Part shown: piece by piece, positions 11,601 to 19,500 of the stretch
Layout: every line of letters begins with the position of its first letter
Numbering within the stretch: position 1 is the first letter of the stretch
Assembly: GCF_040219335.1 (NCBI RefSeq)
Contig: NZ_JAVJSQ010000021.1
Location: forward strand, 50,652-114,651
Length of the DNA stretch: 64,000 bases
Source: Gimesia sp.
GTDB taxonomy: Bacteria; Planctomycetota; Planctomycetia; Planctomycetales; Planctomycetaceae
Direction: 5' to 3'
Made by a program: the position numbers and the translations under genes
Notes under the pieces: generated by a model
Seen by the model: only the letters and a program-made list of their open reading frames with translations
Told to the model about the DNA's origin: nothing
Database searches by the model: none

Positions 11601-13559
11601 CTCATGATCGAAAACTTCGGGGACCTGTTTGTTCAGCTTTCAGAACTCCCTGATCTTATTCTCAATGAAGATGCGGGCGAACAGACGATTCCTCTCTCTC
11701 TGATTACGACTGCGGGAGGGACATCTCAACCGTTAAGCGTGACGGCCACGAGTAGTCAGCCATCCCTGATTGCAAATTCCCAGATAAACTATGTCGCCGG
11801 TGATACCACAGACAGCCTGGTTTTCACACCGGAGCCCGAGCAGACCGGAACAGCCACGATCACCCTCATTATCACAGATGGAGGCGTGGATCATCTGCTG
11901 GAGACAACGGGAGATAACCGGTCTATCGAGTTGACATTCGATATCACGGTCAACCCGCAGAATGATGACCCCGAACTGGATCAACCCGGTGATCTTTTGG
12001 TGAGTGCAAATGCACCTGAGCAGACGGTTCTCTTGAGTGGTATTACCGCCGGTGGTGGCGAAGTGCAGCCCTTGCGTGTTACGGCAGAAAGCAATAATCC
12101 GGGTTTAATTGCAGATCCGGTGGTGAACTATACGTCGGCTGATGCTACCGGCAGTCTGAGCTTCACTCCTGTCGCCGATCAGACGGGGACCGCCACCATT
12201 ACGGTCATCGTGGAAGATGGTGGCCTGGATGGCGATCTGGGGACAACAGCTGACAATGCCACATTGACTCGAACGTTTGTTGTTACAGTGAGAGTGCTGG
12301 AAACAGTCTCCTTGCGGGTCATGGACAATCCAACTGCAACTGACGGGAATGGAGAAACGGAATCGTTGTCAGCTGAGGTGGACTGGCTGGGTGAGTGGGA
12401 CAGTTACTGGCTCGAACTCTGGGTGAGCACCGAAGACCTGAGCTCCCAGGGGATCGCATCGGTTTCGCTGGATCTGGCGTATCTGACGGATCTGACTTCA
12501 GCGACTGGCATCGAATTCGGGGCAGCATTTAACCAGAATCAGTCTGGGTTCATTAACGACGAAAATGGTCTGGTTGAAGGCCTGTCAGCGACAACCGATT
12601 TAACGGACCTGGGAATCAATACGCAGCTGCTGTTCGCACGAATCCAATTTGAATCACTGGCCGAGGATAACGTTCTGCTGGATCTGGAGGGGCAACGAAT
12701 CGGTCCATATGATCTCGGTCTCCAAATTCAGACTTCGCAAATCGGACTGGGAAGTGAAAGGGTGGGCCAGAACGCGAACGTGGATCATTCCGCCGCTGCG
12801 ATCTGGGCCAACCCGTACGACCTGAATGATGATGGCCAGATCAGCTTCCGGGATCTGTTGCTGTTTGCGAGTGTTTATAACAGCATTACTGCGGAGTCGA
12901 GTTCACAGCTTGCCTGGTTCAGCGACTTCAACCAGAGTGGTCGCGTCGCTTTCCGGGACCTGGTCTTACTGGCGACGAATTACAATAAATCGAAATTGCA
13001 GCAGCAGGAAGTGATTTATCCCAATAATTATCCCCAGGATTGGGATCAGCAACTGCAGGTTTCATCGGTTGTGGATGCTCCCTCAACGGCAACGGAACTG
13101 ACTCAAGATCAGGCACAGACCGCTCTGCAGAGTGCTGCGGATGATGTGCGACCTAAACTGAGTGACGAGGGACAGCAGAAACTGTCACAAGTCCAGGTCG
13201 AGGTTGTTGATCTGTCGGGGAACACACTGGGCAGGGTAGAAGGGGACACGATCTATCTGGATGTCAATGCGGCCGGCCATGGCTGGTTTGTTGATCAGAC
13301 GCCCCGGGATCACAGCGAGTTTCAATATAACAGCCAGCTGTCACTCATCGCTTTGCCTGACAGTGAGGCAGCTGGTTTGATTGATCTCTGGACGGTGATT
13401 CGACACGAACTGGGGCACCTGCTGGGTTACGAACATACAGACGACGGATTGATGGAAGCAGTGCTGGATCCTGGTGAACGAAAATTAGCGGACTGGTCAG
13501 AGGAGACCGATGACTTTTTTGCGTCCCTGGAAGACGATACCGAGCTGCTTTCGTTTTAA
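2673..13559 (+). CDS. Giant secreted multidomain protein with two metzincin-type zinc peptidase motifs and dockerin-like C-terminus
   Basis: 3628-residue predicted surface or secreted protein. The basic N-terminus followed by LEDRTML (46-52) is the N-terminal motif seen in very large planctomycete exported proteins. In order: a metzincin-like peptidase region with HEAGHTLGLTH at 250-260 and a following PIMG Met-turn; a pre-peptidase C-terminal-like domain (about 330-440); a cadherin/Ig-like segment (about 445-560); FG-GAP-like propeller repeats (about 575-975); three large beta-rich repeats of about 540 residues each; two more cadherin-like segments; a paired EF-hand dockerin-like region (about 3380-3440); and a second zinc motif HELGHLLGYEH at 3578-3588 with a downstream LMEAVLDPG Met-turn-like stretch. 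A Ser/Thr kinase or toxin domain is not seen. It is preceded by a long leader, and GAGGAG sits about 8 nt before the ATG. Substrate and role (adhesion, matrix degradation or self-processing) are unknown. Confidence 0.88.
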   Translation: MLLTNWLKTLTSRLRRRTVVRSRDRRALRRYWLTVLNNQISTVEVLEDRTMLTTITGTTPDGTVAEEDHPVNQYGAEAHWIPINYSESEATLIAGEAPPFSVSDTFNLSSLSGANHTIYLDFNGHTTTGTYWNEYYASGSSIVTPAYDTDGNVAVFSTAEHEAMQRVWQRVAEDFAPFHVNVTTVEPPTSDLIKSNTSDTRWGVRVVIGENTFYDDAGGVAFRESFNWNTDTPAFVFNTEMSEVALAVTHEAGHTLGLTHDGTSTEEYYRGHGSGTTGWAPIMGVGYYQNLVQWSKGEYTDSSNNQDDLSIITTQNGFGYRADDHGSSIGTASTVTSGMASGIVERNTDVDYFQFTTNGGDVLIDPFIEEPNLDILARLYDAGGALIQTSNPVGALNASFTGLSAGTYYVSIEGTGEGSVSGTGYSDYGSLGQYTITFSAQVPTLDVISDMTLTENASLQTVNLSGITAGLGESQPLRVMASSSNTDLIRDPLVSYTSPDGTGTLTFTPIAHQRGTATITVTVEDGGLDGDLDTPNDNVMFSRTFDVTVNAVNGVPTIFSQGELLPDPAANPAAGDETGNAVAVDGDWMVVAAASYDDREGIVYLYVRNDVNQTPDDLTDDTWDFHSTIYAPTNGVEPGYYFFGQSVAIDGNVLIIGASYADDGDLAGSVYLYELNEGADPGHEDDVWVHQRTFTQPADGLFGAPFPRGFGPSVSNFGHSLAIQGQTIVVGAPNADVDETAKRAGAVYVFMTDDGWNTYSTSKLTASDATEYAYFGEAVAISEDENTIIAGDPYHNFGDPSGYQDGAVYLFSRDTSGTASPGDDNWSEFKMLTAVETDSRFGSSVDIENGIAVIGSDGDAYVIQESENWDVLTSLAGIGEAKPVRFGWGVAISGDVILVGSPDYNNPADPGSIYLFDGWNGWGSPDLEQLYALDPNLNESLFTESIAISGGTIIAGWRNHAHDGVQTGAAYAYEYQPVIDLKADITDGSLVINNLTNENASVSLSVSEGALVVTHPDNRLVPPVEGNQVNLTQFTIPLSALISGEIYINGGTGSEFVSVDASLESAGLRVIFTGGEGGGFDSLELTGTASSAEYLFENEHDGKIQLNGSGLDLISYTGLEPITSSIDAAQVTLAYSDADETITVSSPASGQLSVDSTAGEIITFQNFSGKLTLDAGAGINTLILNDLGASLTADFEILDSAGTETVILGDTLNLGSGKTTIAAETVQIAGAVTGAGDVEIAATTIEFANTNSSLNTGDGDLSLLAENTINLGEVISTGTVEITSLNGDINDNNDGLNNITASRAILSAVNGLIGSTLETEVRNLEAVASGGIDITNTGDLIIGGISGLEGIESAYGAVRIFSFGSIEVQENVSSYTNLLLWTQDSAVASLDEDILVHSGVRLYSETNYVALYADDDLTVEEQVTLETLSSNIYLRVNYDSADGVGGVLNLAGDLVTQSPTYRAFVYGSTQADTFWIAPCLNSQMIVNADTPASPDLIGDTLNYLLPDGETATPVPSSDANGTISFTGGYQNIFYNNVETLQQGDLSQLAGQLRIEGTAANDVLTINATDSNSGTWQLNAGPVVAFSAIDELAFYGLTGDDRLVINHPDGAIFNPAGGILFDAGGQAGDELELTGGTVQSVQHRLDEGQNAIYLNGSVAPTVRYQGVGTVIADTDAVATTVVGDSLTVSSDDGVQTRVTGNTGVLFTSYSGLLAVEGISASATIQLNSLGSGVSGTLLIGGNQQETVILNDGLNLGSADLTIRAGSAQVTGEVTRASDLQIEANTITFADANSGIDAGSGNIELISSEDLIVGNLTTTGAVVLTSLNGDIRRVNAGAFLIKAFSAVMSAEEGGIGSSINLVTELSHLEAIAYGEVVINNTGDLIIGGGSDLVGIETLAGGVNIYNHGSLKVCEDVISFGSLYLRTLDDTNPSANSNLIVDSGVFLQGGSSISLVSSDDLLIEQNALLTSFYIGLFLDSSSDDVSGGRLDLLGELVVWGGAHARIYGGDQADSYYISPSQRNRIQVYANAPTSPGDTLYYYTPEGVTATLSSSSTTVGTVSFSDGYQEILHVDVENIENAGTPPEPDPAWVSVAGTSGNDILTVNATDSNSGTWQLNDGPVNTFSNIESFTFFGLAGDDRLVINNPVDSVFHPTGGINYGGGTGGETLGDSLEIIGGGIEDSEFEFIAENRGRIFYGEGATPAINHFNLEELSSELSVTNQQIYYSFPGTRPLIISDAGAGVTAFDTRFGTPLKLISPIETLALQFGNNPLNVYQINLNSLGAGFSADLIINDRDDNTSITLGDGLNLGSGAVSITAETVQVAGTVTGNGDLDVMATTIDFPNTNSSLNTGDGNLRLQSENSINLGEVISTGLVEITSITGDITDNNDSANNIAASRAILSAVNGHIGYTLETEVGNLEAVASGDIDITNTGDLIIGGVSELEGIESTYGRVIVRSFGGIEVQENVSSYTNLLLWTQDSAVASLDEDILVHSGVTLQSETNYVALYADDDVTVQEQALLQTTANHIHIHINYDSADGVGGVLDLAGKLITQDPSYRTLVWGSSQADSYQIVPSLDSRIIIQGYLWSQTETLDDELIYYIPQGEVATHNISGPDQGQISFSGSYQDIGYNNVHTHFLAGSLTLEGTAGDDVLTINATDFNSGTFQFNEGPVVAFTDLSDLTFRGLEGDDRLVINHPSEGLFAPLGGVLFEGGGQTTEDTLEIYGGTASSVEHRFINENDGSIFYNGQTTAAITYTGLEPVLDTIAATDRSFSFTGDAETITLSDEGDAGDGESMIDSTLGESVVFTHPTGTLTINTEVFGGTGSDTIIVNPVDSTFTANLTINAGNDDTVTLNTIDSGSGNVELNANEIDIDGTLTTSGMVAIQADSLIRFAETGVIDATANTVQLTAGLSIQLGKIITAGDVWLTSTGGAILDGTLSESSLVQSNSLFLQAATGIGGAGDADIDIEANHITADSYQGPLMIENFGDLFVQLSELPDLILNEDAGEQTIPLSLITTAGGTSQPLSVTATSSQPSLIANSQINYVAGDTTDSLVFTPEPEQTGTATITLIITDGGVDHLLETTGDNRSIELTFDITVNPQNDDPELDQPGDLLVSANAPEQTVLLSGITAGGGEVQPLRVTAESNNPGLIADPVVNYTSADATGSLSFTPVADQTGTATITVIVEDGGLDGDLGTTADNATLTRTFVVTVRVLETVSLRVMDNPTATDGNGETESLSAEVDWLGEWDSYWLELWVSTEDLSSQGIASVSLDLAYLTDLTSATGIEFGAAFNQNQSGFINDENGLVEGLSATTDLTDLGINTQLLFARIQFESLAEDNVLLDLEGQRIGPYDLGLQIQTSQIGLGSERVGQNANVDHSAAAIWANPYDLNDDGQISFRDLLLFASVYNSITAESSSQLAWFSDFNQSGRVAFRDLVLLATNYNKSKLQQQEVIYPNNYPQDWDQQLQVSSVVDAPSTATELTQDQAQTALQSAADDVRPKLSDEGQQKLSQVQVEVVDLSGNTLGRVEGDTIYLDVNAAGHGWFVDQTPRDHSEFQYNSQLSLIALPDSEAAGLIDLWTVIRHELGHLLGYEHTDDGLMEAVLDPGERKLADWSEETDDFFASLEDDTELLSF
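5940..10860 (+). repeat. Three tandem ~1.6-kb repeats inside the giant gene
   Basis: The pattern GDDRLVIN(H/N)P recurs at nt about 7465, 9075 and 10725, each preceded by an INATDSNSGT-type stretch (VNATDSNSGT in the second unit, INATDFNSGT in the third), so the unit length is about 1.61-1.65 kb. Units one and three share almost unchanged DNA: a run of about 65 bp is identical between 6795-6859 and 10071-10135, whereas unit two (about 7700-8900) is more diverged. This pattern points to duplication plus later gene conversion between units one and three. Confidence 0.7.
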
Positions 13560-13755
13560 CTGTCACCCATGACAAACGCAGTGGGACCAGGATAGAATCT
13601 GATTGAGTGCCGGGGAAGACGTTTTGTGAAGACCGTCCATTCCTCCTTCATACGATTAAGCGTGAATGGTATTGAACTGCGGCCTCTCCCTGAAATAAAA
13701 TCTGAATCAGATTTCTCCAACTGCAAGATAGGTTTTCCTTGAAGTGAGACTCCTG

Positions 13756-16395
13756 ATGATGAGATTTGCATGTGTCGTGATTCTGTTTTTTGCAGGGAGT
13801 GCGAGTGTCTGGGCTGATTCGGTCCGTCTGCCTGCCAACCAGGACAACTCGATAGTCATGGTTGACAAAGAGTGGTCGGTCAATGCTGGTTCGAGTGGCC
13901 GTATTCGGATCAAGGGGAACCAGCACATCGTGGCACTGAGCTTCGATCTGGCGGCTGTACAGGGGAAGACAATCACGCGGGCCGAACTGGTTTGTTATCC
14001 CGCCGCAGAGACGATTTCGGCAGTCACGCTCTCCACGATCGCGACCCCCTGGCAGGAGATGACATCAACGGGTTTGACTGCGGGCATTGAGGGCGTCAAC
14101 GGATGGGGCTATCCTAATGCACGATTTCCTGCTGTTTCAGGCGGAAATGCATTTACCCTGGTCCAGCAGTCCGAGTTTGAACTGCGTGACGGTCAGTACC
14201 ACTGCGAGGTGCCGGTCGATCTGATTCATGCCATGACCACAGGCGTTGCCTTCGGACTGGCACTGCATGAACACGAAACGGATTACGGACGGAACCCCAC
14301 GATCTTCTCGCGTGAACAGTCCAGCAAACAGCCGTACCTGCTGGTTGAGACCGAAGACCGTTCTGACGACGCACCACTGCCTGCCACAGCATTGCAGCTG
14401 GTCCCCGTTGATGGAGCGTCTGCTCAACTGACACTGAAGGCACCACAGCGTGGCTTTGCCTACAGCGTTCTGGTGGATGGGCATCCATTAGGACGGCATA
14501 ATATCCCTTTGGTGAATCCCGGCGTCAGGCAGACGATTCCGCTACGCGACCTTCCCGAGCGCGTGACAAAGTCGGGGCAGCATACAGTGGAAGTGATCAC
14601 GGTCAACCGCACAGGACAGCAGTCGCAACCCGTTAAAGTAACAGGGAAACTTTTCAGTACTGCAGCAGTCCGTTTTCCACAAGTACGCCCGCTGCCTGCT
14701 GCCAGAGCTCCCGTGTCTGGTCTGGCAGTGATTCCCGTGACTGACAAGTACGACCAGAAGGGACGCGCCGTGGGGGACTTGCCCCCGGATTATCGGACAC
14801 ATAATTCCCTGTTCGATGGCCAGCGAATTCACCTGACGGCCGCCGCCGGTGAAGTGGTCGGCTTTCAGGTACTCCTGCGTGGTGACAAAGAAGTTTCCGT
14901 CGAGTGCAAGCTCGATGCTCAGAATTGGCGTATGGATCTGTTTCAGGCAAAATACGTTCCGACCCAGGGGCGTCAAATTCCAGATCCGCTGGTACCTCTG
15001 CCGAAAACGATTCCTTTAGATCGAGAGCAGGATCAGGCAGTCTTTGTCGACTGCTACGTTGCGTTCGAGGCAACAGCAGGGGACTATACCGGGAAGCTCA
15101 CGGTTTCCGATGGTCGTGAAGTTCCGCTCAAGTTGACCGTGCTGCCTGTCCGACTTCCGCGGAAGGCGTCGTTCCTGTGTGAAATGAACGGCTATGGTCT
15201 CCCGGACCATGTTGACGATTATTACGCGCTGCAGCAGGTGGCCTACGACCATCGGGTGCATGCGAACATTCTGCATTATTCTCATCATACCGCAGCCCCT
15301 GGTGCCCGGAAGAGTAACCTCGATATGCGTCTCCGCTCCGGTCGCCGAATGAATAATCGACGGTACGATGCCATTGAGCCGGGGGCGAAGCGGGCTTACT
15401 GGGACGACTTTGCCGAAGCGTTTGGCCCGTATCTTGATGGATCGTGTTTTGAGGATGGTCACCGCGGTCGGATTCCGGCGCCGGGGTTCTACCTGACGTT
15501 TCATGAAAGCTGGCCGCTGAACTGCCGGGCGTATTTTAATGGGGATCCTGATGCGTATCGTGCCTTTAAAGACACTCCGGTTTATGCTGAGACGTATGTG
15601 AATGTGCTGGATGATTTTGTGCGACTGGCAAAATCCCGGGGCTGGTCCCAGGCTGGTTTTCAGGTGTATTTCAACAACAAAGGGTCTCTGAACGAGAAGA
15701 CCAAAGCGCCATGGATTCTGGATGAACCGTCGGCTTATTGGGACTATCATGCGCTGCAGTATTATGGCGAGCTGACGGACCGCGGACTGAGACGCGCCGA
15801 CGAGATTCAGGTCGACTACCGGATCGATATTTCCCGACCAGAATATACCCGGGGAGAACTCGCGGGGCGGGGAGACCTGTGGGTTGTTTCGGCCTCGGCG
15901 TTTCAGAACTATCGCAGGCTGGTCACCGACCGGATGGAGAGGGATGGATTACAGGTCTGGGTTTATGGTACTTCGAACCCGGTTCACGAGAGTAATCGTC
16001 AGTTGCAGGCCTGGGCTGTGGATGCCTGGCGACATGGGGCGACCGGTCTCGTTCCCTGGCAGACGGTCGATAAATCAGGTAAGGCGTTGCGACAGGCTGA
16101 TCAGTTGGGACTGTTCATCTTCGATCAAACACCGGAGGGAAAAACGGTGATCCGCCACTCGACACGTCTGAAAGCCTATCGCGAAGCGGAGCAACTCATC
16201 GAATATCTGACACTGGTGCAACAGCGGCAGGGCTGGTCAGCCAGTCAGATGCGGACCTTTATCGATCACTATGTCACCTTGACTGGATCGGTGCGGAAGC
16301 AAAACGATGACGATGCGGGGACAGCGGAATACGAACGGCAGACTCTGTTGAATTTTGATCGGCTGAGACAGGCGGCTGTTGCACTATTACGATAG
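13756..16395 (+). CDS. Secreted glycoside-hydrolase-like protein (GH123/DUF4091-like core)
   Basis: About 879 residues with a clear signal peptide (hydrophobic stretch ending near ADSV). The first ~190 residues resemble a DNRLRE/CBM96-like carbohydrate-binding jelly roll. The middle part has the AGDYTGKLTV type beta-domain that precedes the barrel in GH123/DUF4091-type proteins, followed by a barrel-like segment with Trp-, Tyr- and Asp-rich blocks and a conserved ATGLVPWQ stretch near the C-terminus. Catalytic residues cannot be assigned by eye. The frame opens at a GTG at 13744; the ATGs at 13756/13759 better fit the GAAGTGAG upstream and the signal peptide. It starts about 200 bp after the giant gene and may be independently transcribed. 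A deleted, frameshifted copy of the same gene is present at 44519-45250, so the family has been duplicated in this genome. Confidence 0.7.
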   Translation: MMRFACVVILFFAGSASVWADSVRLPANQDNSIVMVDKEWSVNAGSSGRIRIKGNQHIVALSFDLAAVQGKTITRAELVCYPAAETISAVTLSTIATPWQEMTSTGLTAGIEGVNGWGYPNARFPAVSGGNAFTLVQQSEFELRDGQYHCEVPVDLIHAMTTGVAFGLALHEHETDYGRNPTIFSREQSSKQPYLLVETEDRSDDAPLPATALQLVPVDGASAQLTLKAPQRGFAYSVLVDGHPLGRHNIPLVNPGVRQTIPLRDLPERVTKSGQHTVEVITVNRTGQQSQPVKVTGKLFSTAAVRFPQVRPLPAARAPVSGLAVIPVTDKYDQKGRAVGDLPPDYRTHNSLFDGQRIHLTAAAGEVVGFQVLLRGDKEVSVECKLDAQNWRMDLFQAKYVPTQGRQIPDPLVPLPKTIPLDREQDQAVFVDCYVAFEATAGDYTGKLTVSDGREVPLKLTVLPVRLPRKASFLCEMNGYGLPDHVDDYYALQQVAYDHRVHANILHYSHHTAAPGARKSNLDMRLRSGRRMNNRRYDAIEPGAKRAYWDDFAEAFGPYLDGSCFEDGHRGRIPAPGFYLTFHESWPLNCRAYFNGDPDAYRAFKDTPVYAETYVNVLDDFVRLAKSRGWSQAGFQVYFNNKGSLNEKTKAPWILDEPSAYWDYHALQYYGELTDRGLRRADEIQVDYRIDISRPEYTRGELAGRGDLWVVSASAFQNYRRLVTDRMERDGLQVWVYGTSNPVHESNRQLQAWAVDAWRHGATGLVPWQTVDKSGKALRQADQLGLFIFDQTPEGKTVIRHSTRLKAYREAEQLIEYLTLVQQRQGWSASQMRTFIDHYVTLTGSVRKQNDDDAGTAEYERQTLLNFDRLRQAAVALLR

Positions 16396-16522
16396 ACGGT
16401 CTCCACAGCAGCCCGAGCTGTTCTCCTCGCATGGCTAATGGAAAGCCTTACCTGTTAAGCTGCTTGATCTTCATCTACGAGAGTGCGCTTCAGTTGAACA
16501 AAATGAAGGCGGTGTTGCGAAA

Positions 16523-16587
16523 CATGACTGCGAAATGATTTGAGATGATACGGGACAGCGAGAGCGGGGCATTTTGTTCCGGTGAGA
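16523..16587. repeat. Repeat A, short partial copy
   Basis: About 65 bp matching 1931-1995 of repeat A (GCGAAATGATTTGAGAT, a GGGACAGCGAGA-type stretch, TTTTGTTCCGGTGA). It lies in the gap between two convergent genes, immediately beyond the 3' end of the Sel1-repeat gene. Confidence 0.6.
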
Positions 16588-16599
16588 AATCGAACTGGT

Positions 16600-19500
16600 C
16601 TAATTCCCGGTGGGCTTGTTTGTTATGTTTCCAATCCTGGTGAGCAGTTTGCGAGCCTGCTGATCGCCCTGGTTCGCAGCTGCCTGCAACCAGCTCTTGA
16701 GCGTCTGCAGTTGCATCTCGCTCAGGGATTTGGCCTGACCGTCAGATACCATCTGGGCCAACTTGAGTTGAGCCGCGCGGTCCTCTTTCTCGGCTGCCTT
16801 CCAATACCAGTCTACGGCAGCATCGAGATCGACTGTCACACCGGTGCCCTTTCTGAGTCGATCGGCCCAGTCGTTCATTGCCATCGTATTGCCCTTTTCG
16901 GCTGCGGCCTGCACCAGGGCAATAGCCTGTTCTTCGTCAGGCTTGACCACTGTACCCTTCGCGTACATTCGCGCGAGCATCGTCATCGCGGCGGGGTGCT
17001 TGTGGCGGGCCGCCAGCTTGAGATACAAAACACCTTCCCTGGGTTTGGCGGGTAATTTGGTTCCGAAGACGAGGGTGTAGCCCAGTTGGTAATAGGCTTC
17101 ATCATGCTTGTCTTTGGCGAGTTTTTGGAGACTGTGCAGGGCCTGTTCGTAGCCTTGCCGTGCGGCGTAGCCGTAAAACTCGATCCCTTTATCTAAATCT
17201 TGAGGCACCCCTTTTCCACGATGGTAACAGTAGCCGACATTGTTGAGTCCCATCGGGTACTGCTGTGCCGCCGCTTGCTTGGACCAAAAGTATCCCTGCT
17301 CATTGTCTACCGCAACGCCATTGCCGGATAGATAGGCGTAGCCCAGTTCCGCCTGGCCTTCTGCGTCACCCAGGTCCGCGGCTTTGCGATACCACTTGAC
17401 TGCCTCCGCCAGATCCTGCTCGACACCTTGTCCTTTTTCATAACAGACACCGAGCTTTGTGTTGGCAGAAGCATTTCCCGCCTCTGCCGCTCGACGCAGC
17501 CAATCCATTCCCTGGGCCGGATCTGCATCCACATGCTTGCCTTGCAACAGAAACTGACCCAGATTACGCATGGCCTGAGCGTTACCTGCCTCTGCGGCCC
17601 GACGACACCAGTGAATCGCCTGGTCCATGTCGCGTGGCGTCCCCACTCCAAATTCATAGGCGACGCTGAGGAGGAGCATGCCGGTAGCTTCCCCCGCTTC
17701 TGCCGCTTGCTTGTAATAGTCAAATTCCCGTTGGGGATTTTTCTTGACGAACTGCCCCCGCTTGTAGGACAAACCCATCATCATGGCGGCAGTGGCATTG
17801 CCCCCCGCCGCCGCTTTCTCGACCCACTGGATGCCGGCCCGCGTGTCTTTGCCTGTCCCACGCCCTGCGATGAGCAGTTCGCCGAGATAATACTGTGAAT
17901 CGCTGTCGCCCTGTCTGGCGGCAGCAGTCAGCCACTTGACTGCTTCGGCATAATCCCATTCATCCCGATGCAATTCGTCAAAGGACAAGCGAAAGCCGAG
18001 CTGCGCCATCGCCGCGGTGTTTCCTGCAGCGGCCTGTTGTCGCTGTAGTTCCAGTTCGGAAAGTGTTTTGGTGTCTGAACCTTCTACGGTTGCCAATGAC
18101 TCTGACGGTGAACTTGTCTCCTCCCCGGAAATGTCGTCCCGGGTACTGTTGGTTGACGGTTCAGGTTGTTTCTTTAGGGCGGCCAGTTCCTTCACGTCGG
18201 TGGTTTGCTCTTCCTTGAGCTGCGCCAGCAGTTTTTTGGCGAGTGAACTCCCGCGCCCGGCTCCGTCGGTCAGGAGCTCCCTGGCTTTTTGGGTGTCCCG
18301 ATCGACCCCGTTGCCTCCCATGTAGAGATATCCCAGCCAGACGGTCGATCCTCGATCCCCCGCGGCGTGTCCTTTCTCAAACCACTCGCGCGCTGTTTCA
18401 AGATCCTTTTTTCCCCAACTGCCGAACAGGAAGCCCTCTCCTAAATCAGAATGGGCATCGACCAGTCCACCATCGATGGCCTTCTGGAACAGGTTTTGCG
18501 CCTCTGCTTTGCGCTCCTCCCCCAGATCTTCTTCCAGGTACAGGCGGCCCAGGTTAGCCATCGCCAGTGGGATATTGCCTTCAACCGCGGTTCGCAATAG
18601 CTTTTGCGCTTTGTCGATGTTTTTTTCGACAAGCTCGCCAGTCCAATAAAGGATTCCGAGATTGTTTGAGGCTTTGGCAACAAGTTTGCTCCAGCCTGCG
18701 GCCATGTTCTGACCTTCTGGGCCCTCGGCAAGCCACTTCGCAACCTGCTTTGTGCCTTTTGCAATCGATTGCTCGAAGTATTTGACCCCCTCCGCAACTG
18801 TCTCGGAATCCGGCTTATCTTCGACGTCAGTCAGCAAGGTCCCCATGGCATACATGGCTTGGGCGTTGCCCGCTTTTGCCAGTGGCTCAATGAGCTCCCG
18901 CGCCTTAACAAGATTTTTCTCAACGCCCTGTCCATGATGGTAGTGCTCGGCCAGATTGAACCTGGCAACCTCAGCACCTTGGTCGTAGGCCCATTTCGTC
19001 CAGCGATACGCCTCATCGAAGTTGATATCGCAGCCGATACCTTCGTAGTAGTAGAACCCCAATCGGGCGGCACTCGCTGCGTCATCCTGTTCAGCCGCCT
19101 TTCGATTCCAGTAGAAAGCCTGCTGGTCGTCCGCTTCGACAGTATTGGTACGCCCTCCATAATGGTTGGCCAACATTACCACTAATTTGGTGTTACCTTG
19201 TTCTGCGAGCGACTTGAACAGCTGAAGAGCGCGGGATTCATCTTGCTCAATTCCCTCTCCGGTAAACAGTCCCTGGGCCAGAGTCAGCGTGGCTGTTTGC
19301 AGTCCGAGTTTATTTCCTCGTTCTGACCAGGCGAACACCTGTTTCTCGTCTTTCTTCCAGTGTTTGCCCGTGCGATATTCTTTGATCAGTTTCAGAATGG
19401 CAGGTGCATAGTCCTTCTCGGCTGCCTGCTTGATGAGTTCAAGGGCTTTGTCCGGATCCTGCTCGACGCCGACCCCTTGCAGATACATGAGGCCCAGTTC

